From positions 62,889,459 to 62,953,458 of the forward strand of contig NC_065879.2 of the NCBI RefSeq assembly GCF_932274485.2: a DNA stretch of 64,000 nt, read 5' to 3'. Both the position numbers and the translations under genes were made by a program. This document shows positions 22,176 to 31,842 of this stretch, in pieces. The notes beneath the pieces are model-generated. The model made no database searches, was not told the DNA's origin, and worked only from the letters and a program-made list of their open reading frames with translations. The DNA is from Patella vulgata. Lineage: Eukaryota; Mollusca; Gastropoda; Patellidae. Each line of letters starts with the position of its first letter. Position 1 is the first letter of the stretch.

Positions 22176-22671
22176 TCGGCCAACATGCTTTCAGTGGTAA
22201 TGACTATCTGTCTTTCTTTTTCCAACTTTCTAACAATTTTTAAAGGACTAGGACAGACAAATGATATTTCTGATGACGTAATTACTGGTTTAGAAAAAGT
22301 TGTTTGTACCATGTACGGCGAAAGGCGACTTACATCAGTAGATGAAACTGGAAAAAAGGATTTCTGGGGGAGTTTCAATTGCGATGAAAAATAACAAAAC
22401 CTTTTTTTCTTTATTACCATCTTGCCTGAGTAGTCTTTTGCTGCACATTAAACGCAACAATTATGTTGAAACAATATGGAGACCGGCTGCAAAACCAATG
22501 ATCGAACAAGATGACCCTGCAATACAAGGCTGGGATGAAGATTTACAATGTGAATGGGTATCTGAAGCATATGCAAAGGATATAATATGCGATCTGTTGA
22601 TTAGCCATCAAGAAGATATCTATCCCGCTCATATTATGAAGTTTGATTTTGAATCTTCTGGTGAAGACTAA
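22176..22671 (+). pseudogene. Relic of uncharacterised LPP-x-H-x-R protein
   Basis: Two overlapping frames (22185-22394 and 22342-22671) follow each other. The first reads VVCTMYGERRLTSVDETGKK and DFWGSFNCDE. The second reads SLLPSCLSSLLLHIKRNNYV, ETIWRPAAKP, GWDEDLQCEWVSEAYAKDII. The order YG..-TS-(D)E, LP(P/S)-x-S-x-L-x-H-x-x-R-x-x-Y, W and GW is one I recognise from large uncharacterised proteins of cnidarians and molluscs. I know no established function and give none. One frame change breaks it. It sits in the spacer of long-IR element 1, so it is probably the remains of that element's own gene. Confidence 0.5.
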
Positions 22672-22802
22672 GAATAAACGAATATCTAAATATGTCTCTA
22701 ATTTACTGTGATTTTTATGTACATTTCCAGATCTCTGGAAAAGTACCATTATAATTTAATATTATTATTCGGAACGACGAAATTGGTACTGAACGAAAAA
22801 GC

Positions 22803-23131
22803 AATCTAATTAAAATACAGATGTATATTTCGTTTCGTGTTTTTATACCTTCTATGGCCTACATTACATGAAGATCTGACCAGTTGTACTGGGAGGTCAC
22901 GTCAGTGGTCATAAAAGTGGCTTTTGACCCTATGACGTCAGACATTGATTAATCAATCAGCATTGACGTTTCTATGGGTTTAACAGACCGTTTCATTGGC
23001 TAATTCCTCACATCAACTAGACTGCCTGTTATATAACAACTCTTCCAGATCCCAGTGTTGTGAAGACAAGTAAAACGAAATTTTGAACTATAAAAAACGA
23101 AACGAAATAGCATCGGTGTTTTAATCAGATT
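22803..23131. mobile_element. 329-bp MITE with 12-bp target duplication
   Basis: Terminal inverted repeats of about 40 bp start AATCTAATTAAAATACAGATG-like at the left and end CATCGGTGTTTTAATCAGAT at the right. Both sides carry GAACGAAAAAGC (22791-22802 and 23132-23143). The corresponding place in the left arm of the host element has this sequence once, so it is the duplicated target. A duplication of 11-12 bp is longer than for most cut-and-paste families and is nearest to MULE-type elements. Confidence 0.75.
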
Positions 23132-23689
23132 GAACGAAAAAGCTAACGAGAAAACACATTTCAGGTCAATTTTAAATCGAATGGTTTCTGTCCCCAAAAT
23201 TACATTTTGCCCCCCCCCCCGCCCCATACAATAGGAATCTTGCACACATAATTAGAAATGTGCAGAGGAATTAAAAAGTAATGTTTTTACCAAGCTCTAA
23301 GAAAATCATCATTTAAATCAAAGTGAACTCATTTCCAGCCAATTTACCCCCCCCCCCCACTCTATACATGCACACCTGCTACTGCACCTCACCTCCCCAC
23401 AAATCAAAACAGTTGTCCAGGGGCATCATATACACTTCTTTAGAGATGGACAGTCCTAGGAATTATATATAACATGATCATCATTTATATCAACATAACG
23501 ACATTTCCCCAAATTGTAGACATTGGACCCCCCCATATCTCGAAAACTCCCCCTCAAACGCCTGATCACCACCCAGATTCGGAATCTACGCAAAAAACTG
23601 GTCGAGAAAAACTTGATCTCATAAATTCACTGCTCGGGTGGCGACCCCCCCCCCCCCCTTCAGCCACCGGACTATAGCTCAGCAGAGAC

Positions 23690-24618
23690 ACAGGATAGTG
23701 AGGTTGTAATGGAACCTGAACTTGATAGTTTACACCAAGATGGTGCAAATAGGCCTCAAGCACCAGCCTCGGATTCAGACACATCACAGGAACCACTTTT
23801 GTCAGGAAAGTGCCGCTAAAGAAGACCAGGGAGAGAGAGGAAGCCGCCAACCCGGTATGTAGACTACGTCATGTCGCAGCATCGGGAAGTAATTTCTACT
23901 CCGCAGTTTCGAGCTGAGTTGGCGAAATCACTAATGCCATCAGATTTTATGAGCCTGTCACCGGATCGATTACAGATTGTCCTGAATTCCCTACCAGTTT
24001 TGTTTAAGAGTCTGTTTCCAGATGTGTTTTATTAGTAAGTTTTGGTTTTAAATGTTAGGGACAACATTTTCCCTAAGGGAAGGAGTATGTGGTAGAGTGA
24101 TTTTATTTAATTTATGGGTATTTTAATATGGTCACAATGCTAATTTAATTTTAGATAATATGTTACACATGACTGCATCTTTAAACCATCCTGTTCTATA
24201 CACTCTTCTTAAAGGTATCCAGTGAGTTCGAGTTCACCCAGCTCACTGGTAGTTTATTTCAACTTTGACCTGAAGTTTTATTAGTTTTGTTACACCATCA
24301 CTATGGTCATTCTTAGTACTGATTTCATGAAGGCCAGAGGATATTAATTTCATTCTCTGTCCTTTATAAGTTTAGTTTGTTTTTAGTTAAATAGGTTTTT
24401 ATGATTGAATCTTCTTGTGTAGTTATTGAGATAATCTAGTGCAGTTGTTTGCAGTAATGTTGCAGTAATAGAATTTACAGACTATTGTACTTCACCTTTT
24501 TACAAGTCTGGTTAGCCAGGAAAACCCCTTTTCAGAATTTTTTGTATACCATCCTAGAATAAATAAATAGAACTGAACCCTTGTATGGTCGATTTGTTAC
24601 AACATTTGACCTCCTACA
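23690..24618 (+). mobile_element. LTR retrotransposon fossil: Pol end and 3' LTR
   Basis: The 5' part (about 23690-24035) reads like the C-terminal tail of a Ty3/gypsy-type Pol, with a basic stretch (GRERKPPTRYVDYV) and an acidic lead-in. An LTR-like block follows at 24053-24618. It begins TGTTAGGGACAACATTTTCC, ends CTCCTACA, is about 566 bp long and contains AATAAA near 24559. The 5' LTR and the rest of the element are absent from the window. Broken and incomplete; age probably moderate. Confidence 0.65.
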
Positions 24619-24945
24619 ACATAAAGATATTACAAGCTTCGGTGTGATTTAGGATCGGACTAATAAAACACCATCTATTACATGGATATTAAATTCTAGG
24701 TACAGTCGTTTTGAATCTTCGCCCGGCCTATTATACCTATATCCGATCCGATAGCCGCCTGGTTAAAGTCAAATAATAAAAGACTGTATAATTGTATCGA
24801 TTGTCTGAAGAAATCTTATCCTTACCACTTTTTGTAAAGCAATATAATATAAACTGAAAACGTGTACCCTTTGAATTAAAAGTATGCACTAATTCATCCT
24901 TTCTATTCAGTATAATATTAACTAAAATAACGTTACTAATCCTAA
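24619..24945. other. No gene seen
   Basis: AT-rich spacer between the LTR fossil and the MULE-derived element, without recognisable features. Confidence 0.5.
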
Positions 24946-25062
24946 TGTTTTATGAATCTAGGAAAAAAAGTCACAGGTAAAAAAGTCACATAAAGAAAAA
25001 CACAGTAAAAAAAACCACAGATTAAAAAGTCACAACTTATATGGAACGTACATGACGCAACC

Positions 25063-25371
25063 ATGAACAGTGCCCCCTGTACCAACAACATCTGCGAGGG
25101 ATGGAACAACAAGTTCTACAATCTTGTCGGCCAACACCATCCATCCATCTGGAGAGTGGTGGAGTGGTTCCAGAAGGAATCAGCCACAGTCCAGACTGTC
25201 GTCGCCCATGATGCCATCGGAAATCCACCTGTCAGGAAGTTCAAGAAGAAGTTTGTAAAGATGCAGACACAACTACGAAATCTTTGCAGAGATCGTGTCA
25301 GCGGTGCCAAATCCATCCCAGAATTCTTACATGGAGTTGGATGGAACATTAGAATTAACAAAGAGTATTGA
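25063..25371 (+). pseudogene. MULE transposase C-terminal fragment
   Basis: A single frame of about 103 codons: NSAPCTNNICEGWNNKFYNL, VGQHHPSIWRVVEWFQKESA, then a basic tail ending GWNIRINKEY and a stop. The NN-x-C/x-EGW-N/H-N-x(8-9)-HPS-x-W block is typical of the region after the catalytic core in animal MULE transposases, often found with FLYWCH-type zinc fingers. The DDE core is missing, so no catalysis is possible. It may still be expressed as a truncated protein, because the frame is open from a start codon to a natural stop. Confidence 0.8.
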
Positions 25372-25530
25372 TGTGCTAGAATGTTGAATGAGCTAGAATG
25401 TGCTAAAATGTCTGATGTACTGATATGTCAAAGGTGCTATAATGTATTAAAATGTCAGATGTGCTGATATGCCATATGTGCTAATACGTCAAATGTGCTA
25501 TGATATCAAAATGTGCTGATTTCAAAGGAC
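25372..25530 (+). repeat. Degenerate ATGTGCTAAAATGTC tandem array
   Basis: About ten imperfect repeats of a unit of 15-17 bp (variants of ATGTGCTA(A/G)AATGT(C/T)), starting right after the transposase stop and lying within the MULE-derived element. Confidence 0.75.
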
Positions 25531-25734
25531 TAAAACAGTCTGGTTACATCTGTGTAATGAACATATGTGTAATGAAAGGTTAAATATGTATGTTATTGTT
25601 TATATTGTTATTGAATTTGAGATGTAATAAAAAATTGTGACTTTTTTTCCTGTGGTTTTTTTACCTAGGCAAATTTGTGACTTTTTTACTGTGACTTTTT
25701 TTCCTGTGACTTTTTTTCCGCGCACCTGTTTTAT

Positions 25735-26624
25735 AACCACAAATATCGCCTAATTTTTTACCATTTTTATAACGGTTCGAAATTTAATAGTTATAGAATG
25801 GTTTGTAAAGTATGTAGTTTCATGATGACGATTTTCTTTACTACTACTAGGCGATACACATCATCTAAATACAACACAAACATTGTCAATATACATCACA
25901 ATACAGAATATTTGTAACCTGTCAACACAGTGAACTTTTGTACGAGAAGGCAAGATTACTAGTAATAATGACGTGTCGGATGTGTGATAATGTTAATTTT
26001 CTATGATGTTGAAAGAACAGATGCTTTTAACATCTTGTGACAAAAAATTTATTTACCAAGTGAAATGATGCTTGTTAAAATCATCTCATTAATACATACT
26101 TGTTATGACATTTGTGTTTCTTCGAGCTCATTACCCTAAAATTACAAATATTATTTACGGTGTAAATTGAGGATGGTGTGTAATGGGGTTAGACATCGCG
26201 TGAAAATACTTACACGAACAAAGAAATCAAATGCCGATACGAAAAGGAGGGTTCTGGTTCTGTGTTCTCAGGCGAATGCGAACTGGACTGTTTGGTTTGG
26301 AATGATGGGTGGGTAGAGGGCGGAGGGGGGGGGGAGGGCGTTAAGTACACGAATGTCTCTAATTTTGCCCGAATGCCACCAGACACCGTTTTAGTGTCGT
26401 ATACCGTAAAGTGAATTTCACATTTGTTTTTTCCATAGGATGAAAAAACTGATTAGTAACATCCTTTTTATTTTATAGACGCCTTCCACATATACGCCAG
26501 CGCAAATTGCGCCCTCTCCCAAAACTAACACAACTGGTACGGGTCATAAATACCACTCTGTCACCGGGTGATTGATACATGAAATCAAAATTAAGATTAT
26601 ATTCGAATTGGGTGTGTCAGGTCG
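25735..26624. other. No gene; G-rich run
   Basis: AT-rich DNA apart from a G-rich stretch near 26300-26338 (GGGTGGGTAGAGGGCGGAGG followed by G runs) with G-quadruplex potential. No coding recognised. Confidence 0.45.
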
Positions 26625-26640
26625 GTATTATATATATATG

Positions 26641-27012
26641 GGGGATCACGTGGCTAAGTGGGTAAGACGCCGGCTCGCTAGCCTGGAGGTTGGGTGTTCG
26701 ATCCCTACATTGGCCGAGAAAGTTCATCCAGATTTTCCGGCGTGGTTTCCCCTTGTCAGTGGTGCAGAACGGAGGGCCTGACAAGGACAGCTGTCTAGTC
26801 GTTCGGATGGGACGAAAAACCGAGGTACCGTGTACACATTGACGTGCATGTAAAAGATCCCTTGGCAGTTGGAATTCGATATAAGAGTAGGACGTAGCGC
26901 CGCTGCCCGGGCAAAATTTCCCTCATAGCCCACTGTATGGCGTATGCCCGCCTTCATTAGCCCAGGTTAGGAGAAGAACAGCAGGACGTTAAACCCCATT
27001 TCATTTCATTTC

Positions 27013-27015
<3 letters not shown>
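26641..27015 (+). mobile_element. SINE-A, full length, inserted in the SINE-B tail
   Basis: Head GGGATCACGTGGCTAAGTGG (A box), GTGTTCGATCCCTACA (B box), complete body, and tail CCCCATTTCATTTCATTTCA. ATTATATATATAT flanks it (26627-26639 and 27013-27025), the expected target duplication, although the sequence is simple. The insertion lies in the TA repeat that ends the neighbouring SINE-B. Confidence 0.93.
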
Positions 27016-27047
<32 letters not shown>

Positions 27048-27049
<2 letters not shown>

Positions 27050-27340
27050 CGAGAGAGAGAGAGAGGGAGAGAGAGAGATATGAGATTTAACGTCCACTCG
27101 ACACAAAGTAGGTCATTTCGGGACTAACATGTGGTTTAATTTTATTTAATAATTCGCTTGTGCGTAGGGGTCTTTAGCAGTGGGAGGAAACCGGAGGACC
27201 CGTGGAAAACCCACGAGGTTGGACAGGCGACCCTACTCCTTGTCACGTACAACCGGGGATTCGAAACCACGCCAGTTGACTGAATGGCGGGCCTTATGAT
27301 ACAGCACGCACGTGCTAACCATTCGGCCATACAACCCCCC
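27048..27340 (-). mobile_element. SINE-B, full length
   Basis: On the minus strand: head GGTTGTATGGCCGAATGG (A box), GTGGTTTCGAATCCCCGG (B box), body with GACAAGGAGTAGGG, end GAGTGGACGTTAAATCTC and a (TC)n/(TA)n tail. GGTATTATA at 26625-26633 and at 27341-27349 is its target duplication. The two sites are far apart only because SINE-A later inserted into the tail. Confidence 0.92.
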
Positions 27341-27349
27341 GGTATTATA

Positions 27350-29183
27350 GAGTGGTCTCAAGAGTTCATCACAGTTGCTTAAAATCTTATCCGGTGTGGG
27401 TGGCTGCGTGTGGCGTATAAAGTGAACATTCTTAAAATAATTTTAACAAAATATTTAGCGCAGCAAATGGAAAGTCAAAAGATGTCGTATAAAACGGAAT
27501 TATATCTGATTTTCGAATGGAAGATAATTCATATCGATAATCATGATCTGTGATCGAGAAATATTTGATCAATAAGGCCAATATACCATCAGTCTTTTAG
27601 TGCCTGAATGGCCTAACAATTCGAAATTGGTAGATTATTTCAGATACTTTCAGCATCACTTAATCTTTTTCACATATAAGAATTATGTGACGGTGGAATT
27701 ATATTTGTCCATTTGTCCACCGGGTACATCAATACTAAATCCTTAACACTATCATGCTGAATTTGATTATAGCGAATAAAATGCTACGTGCTCAGAGAAC
27801 TATTACGTGAAAGCGAAAACGCTCTGAGACACGCCAATGCTAGCCTCTTAATCTTAGCATGTTGAATCCGATTAGCGTATGTTAACCACCTCACTAATCT
27901 ATTGACAGGAATACTTTCGACAAGGGTCTAATGGAATTTATATAGATTTATGTTTGACCAACTTTTCAATAACAGCATATCAGTAGAATGTAAATGTTAA
28001 AATATGTCCCGCTCGATTCAATTCTGTGCCATATTTTTGGTGATGTGTAAATGCAAACAAAGTGATATTCGGAGTACCATATTGGGAAAATACGAAAAGT
28101 CTCACAATGTATTTACAGACATACACATATAAAAGACTGGTTTCAGGCCGTTAAAATATTGTATTTATCGACCATTTCATTGCAGCAAAGTAACGAATGT
28201 TGAAAGCTAATTGTGTTGAGTGATGTGTGACAGCACATGCTCAACATGTTGTCACTCTGGTGATCTACCTATCATTTATGAAGAGGGGCTGACCACACCT
28301 TAATCCACGGCCATTATGGAACGTAGGTATATTTTCTTACATTAAGTATACCGACTAGGGCTATAGTCTAATATTCAAAGTATACAGAACAGAAGAGTAC
28401 AACATAGTATTCATTAGCTTAAAATTTTAGGTTGAACAGTATAGATTATTGTTTTCGACCATAATCCATCTTAAGATAATATCGATTTTCTGTCCTTTGT
28501 TAAAGGGACAATAACACTCTTGCTGGCTTGACAGCTCCAGAAAATAAAAAATAGCCTTATTCTAAGTACTAGATGTGTTATAGTGTCCTACCTGTTGTGT
28601 AAATTATCCATTAAATCCTATTTTACTTGTCCAGGGGGTTCAAAAATATTTTTAAATCGAAGTTTCATTTGAAAAGGTTTACGTTAGACGTTTCAAACCA
28701 TTATGTTGAATTTTTCAAAATTTTTAAATAAGGTGTGTTAAGATGAAATTTGTATCATCAATTAATTGAAATATTCTAAAATAGTACAATTTGTTGACCA
28801 GAATAAAGATTGGGACATATTATTCAGTTACAACAAGAGTGGTATTGAGCCTTTAATTATTATTATTTAATATTCAGATGATGATTACCACTAATAAATC
28901 ATTACTTCTAACAATGTCATGTTTTTATTATTTACAAAACAGAAAATACAATTAAATTATTGAGAAAATGAGGAAAACAAGAATAAACATAGAATATATT
29001 TTCATCAAATTAAAATAAAGGTAGATAAACCAGCGTGTGTTGTTTTCTTGTCTGGGAAAGGGTATTCTTGGATATTATTAATTTCGAAGCATTTGATGTC
29101 ATTTCTTTTTTTTTTAGAAAGTTCACATAGCTAATCTATACTTGGAGTCTTTGGACGAAACATAATTAACAAAATAGGTACTG
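27350..29183. other. No gene; possible MITE near 28497
   Basis: AT-rich, no coding recognised. GTTAAAGGGACAATAACACT at 28499 begins a stretch with GTCCTACCTGTTGTGTAAA near 28588, which is close to GTCCTACCTGTTGTGTGAAA near 38183. This suggests a dispersed repeat whose limits I cannot fix. Confidence 0.4.
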
Positions 29184-29630
29184 TGAGACATCGGCGTAGT
29201 CTCCCCTTGTCAGTAGTGCAGGACGGAGGGCTCGAAAAGTACAGCTGTCTAGTTGTTCGGATGGAACCAAAAACCGAGGTCTCGTGTACACATTTGCGTG
29301 TACGTAAAAGATCCCTTGTCAGTTGGAATCCTATAAGAGTAGGTCGTAGCGCCGCTGTCCGTGTAAAACCTCGGTTATTCGTCCCATCCAAACGACTATA
29401 GACAGCTGTCCTTGTCAGGTCCCCTTGTCCTGCATTACTGACAAGGGGGAACCACGCCGGGAAGTCTGGATGAACTTTCTCGGCCAATGCAGGAATCGAA
29501 CATCCGGCATCCAGGCTAGCGAGCCAGCGTCTTACCCACTTAGCCACCGTGACCAACGTATGGCGAATGTCCGTCTTCATTAATCCAGTAACAGCGGAAC
29601 AGTGGCACGTTGAACCTATTTCATTTTTTT
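29184..29630. mobile_element. SINE-A inserted inverted into SINE-A
   Basis: Plus-strand SINE-A body (29195-29360: CCCCTTGTCAGTAGTGCAGG ... GTAGCGCCGCTGTCCG). It is interrupted by a minus-strand SINE-A half (about 29361-29560, ending with the head complement CTTAGCCACCGTGACC), after which the plus-strand 3' end resumes (29561-29630: GTATGGCGAATGTCCGTC to ATTTCATTTT). The opposed pieces form an inverted repeat. A frame of about 149 codons on the minus strand is SINE-derived. Confidence 0.85.
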
Positions 29631-29962
29631 TTCATCTCACCTTGAGACGTTTCATTTAGTGAAACTACAAACCTGAAGTTTATAATCCTAAATAACAGTC
29701 CCAACTGATTATTATATGTTGCTTTCCAGTGAAGTTTTAAATACCTACTCTTATATTACATTTGTTGTTATTCACTGTCATTAGAGAATACAATTGGATA
29801 ATTCAGCGGGTGTGATTCTATAGACAATTATCGTCGTCGCACGCAAAAATATCTAACAGTTTTCCAATATTAGTGTGAGTGGGTACGTGTGTGCGGGTGT
29901 GTGCTTAGAGAGGTGGGGGGGGGGGGCTATGCAGCAACCCCTTTTCATTTTTGTCTATTAGC

Positions 29963-30172
29963 GGGGATGGGGGAGCCCCGAGTAAAACGCTGGCTCAACA
30001 ACCAGGGTCTCAGGTTTACCGTTGTCAGTGGTGTAAAACGGTGGGTATGACTGTTCAGATGGGTTGGTCCCGTGTAGAGACACCCGTGGTCACGTACAAC
30101 AACCCTTGTTGTTGAATGGCGTATGTCTGGCTTCATTAGCCCGGTAACTGAAGAAAGTACCCCATTTGATTT
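29963..30172 (+). mobile_element. SINE-A relic, strongly decayed
   Basis: Recognisable words in SINE-A order: GTAAAACGCTGGCTC, TTGTCAGTGGTGTAAAACGG, GGTCCCGTGTA, AATGGCGTATGTCTGGCTTC, CCCCATTTGATTT. Much of the middle is missing. Confidence 0.7.
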
Positions 30173-31244
30173 CCGATATTAGTGCCTAGGCAATCAATCC
30201 TATACATCTGCCGTAGTGTAGTTATGTGTTTATCCGGTCTGTGCCAGGTTGTTTTCACTAAGGTACCATTATGTTTTAAAACATGATATTATTTCAAATG
30301 TCGGTGATCCCTGTCCAGTTTAAATAATATATTATACTGTTTCTATAACATAAATAACACTAACATACAACTAGGACATTGTCTCCATTTACTATTTTTA
30401 TTAAAATGAATATCGTGTTTCACAGTATTTCTAATAGCTTGTCACCAGTGATGAGTGATAAAAAAGAATCTGTGATTAATGCCGTATGAACAATTCGCAC
30501 TTTAAGCCGAAGCCTAGTTGAATTGTATTGGCATTTTGGTTTGAAATTCATTTCAGACAAAATCACGCATTTAATTAATCAAACAAACTAATTTTTAGTA
30601 CACAGTTATATAACTGTTATTTAACCACATGAACACACGATCCCTACCGGTCTCAACAACTGATTTGCAGAATATGTTTCCACCGTTTCCGTCTTTATTT
30701 GATTTATTGTTTTAAGGTTTCAGTAGATATTGTATAATATTAACTCCAATGCAATTTATCTTCAATGCTAAATATGTTTGGTATATGGTATACAGCGTTT
30801 TCGATTAAGTTCAGAGCATCAAAAAGTTGCCAAAAAAACGCGTTCTGAAATCATTTGATCAAACCAGTGTAGGAAGCCATACGTAGAAAATTATTTTCCA
30901 TTCTATTAGTTTCACAGACGCACGACTTGAAAATGAAACCGCAATAAATTGATAATTAATAGGAACTAAACATGTCAATGATTGAAACATTGACAAAGGG
31001 GATCCATCATAGTATGTGGTCCACTAATTACGTCTTCCGTCATTTGTTAAATCTGGGAAATAATTGCTAGACACAAATATCTAATTTAGTACTGTAGCCA
31101 GTGGGGGTGATAATGGTAGAAGAGTTTCTAGCTCGTAAACTCAGCAAACCAACAAAGCGAAAACAGCACACAACTGTTTACAAATAAAATAAACGTAGAG
31201 AATGTGGATATATTGTCACGAATGACAGAAACAACACAAGATGT
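30173..31244. other. No gene seen
   Basis: AT-rich unique-looking DNA with no recognisable coding frame or repeat. Confidence 0.5.
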
Positions 31245-31520
31245 CGGGGTCTTGTAGAAAGTTTCTCGGGATTTTTCGGCGTGATATCCCCTTGACAAGG
31301 AACAGTGTCTAGTCATTCGGGTGGGACGAAAAACCGAGGTGCCTTGTACAGGTTGGCGTGCACTTAAAAGAACCCTTGATAGCTGGAATTCGAAATAAGA
31401 GTAGACCGTAGTGCCGCTGTCCGGGCAAAATTTCCCTCAAAGGATAATGTATGGCGTATGTCCATCTTCATTATCCCAGTCGATGTAGAAAAGTAGGACA
31501 TTAAATTTTATATGATTTCT
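31245..31520 (+). mobile_element. SINE-A, head missing
   Basis: Starts in the early body (AGAAAGTTTCTCGGGATTTT) and runs to the 3' end (GTAGGACATTAAATTTTATA), lacking the tRNA-like head and with an altered tail. Confidence 0.85.
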
Positions 31521-31635
31521 GATGTTTGTATATCACGTATTTTATCAGATGTAAACAAGGTTATTCATAATAATTTATCAGATTGTATTTACATGCTGGC
31601 AGCCAAAATAAACTTTACTTCCCTAAAATAGAAAG

Positions 31636-31842
31636 TAGGGGAGCCGCGGATCGATCCCGGTGTAGGACGAGAAAGTTTATTGGGATTTCCGGCGTCCCCA
31701 CAACCTATCAGTGGCGCAGGACAATGTACGGTCGTTCGGGTGGGACGAAAGGGATCCATTGGCTGTTGGAATTCGATATACACAGTATGGCGCATATACA
31801 CAGTATTAGCCCAATCGGAGCAGAACAGTAGCAAACTTACCG
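31636..31842 (+). mobile_element. SINE-A relic with deletions
   Basis: B-box side GGATCGATCCCGG, then AGAAAGTTTATTGGGATTTC, GTTCGGGTGGGACGAAA, a deletion, and GGCTGTTGGAATTCGATATA, then ATTAGCCCAATCGGAGCAGA. CACAGTATGGCGCATATACA shows a small duplication of CACAGTAT. Confidence 0.75.

Larger units (their letters stand above)
21409..23491. mobile_element. Long-inverted-repeat element 1
   Basis: The outer ends match as inverted repeats: left AAATGATGATCATGTTATAT near 21411, and the reverse complement near 23474-23490. The left arm is 21409-21905 (about 497 bp). The right arm is 22669-23491 (about 820 bp, of which 341 bp come from a nested insertion and its duplicated target site). Matching inner landmarks include CCTGGACAACTGTTTTGAT, poly-G against poly-C runs, TCTTAGAGCTTG, CTCGTTAGCTTTTTCG and GGAAATGTACATAA. 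The spacer (21906-22668) holds a hairpin and a broken coding region. This is the layout of a large TIR or foldback transposon. Superfamily unknown. Confidence 0.8.
24954..25726 (+). mobile_element. 773-bp MULE-type deletion derivative
   Basis: Flanked by TGTTTTAT on both sides (24946-24953 and 25727-25734), an 8-bp target duplication. The two ends share GGAAAAAAAGTCACAGG in inverted orientation. Subterminal copies of AAAAAGTCACA / TGTGACTTTTT and AACCACAG / CTGTGGTT repeat inside each end. Between them lies the C-terminal part of a transposase. Target size and domain both point to the Mutator-like superfamily. An element this short cannot encode a full transposase, so it would be moved only in trans. 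Confidence 0.88.

Noticed and set aside
29131-29580. A 149-codon frame on the minus strand
   Set aside because: It runs through opposed SINE-A pieces, and the same peptide fragments recur at other SINE copies (AKWVRRWLASL, VHPDFPAWFPL).
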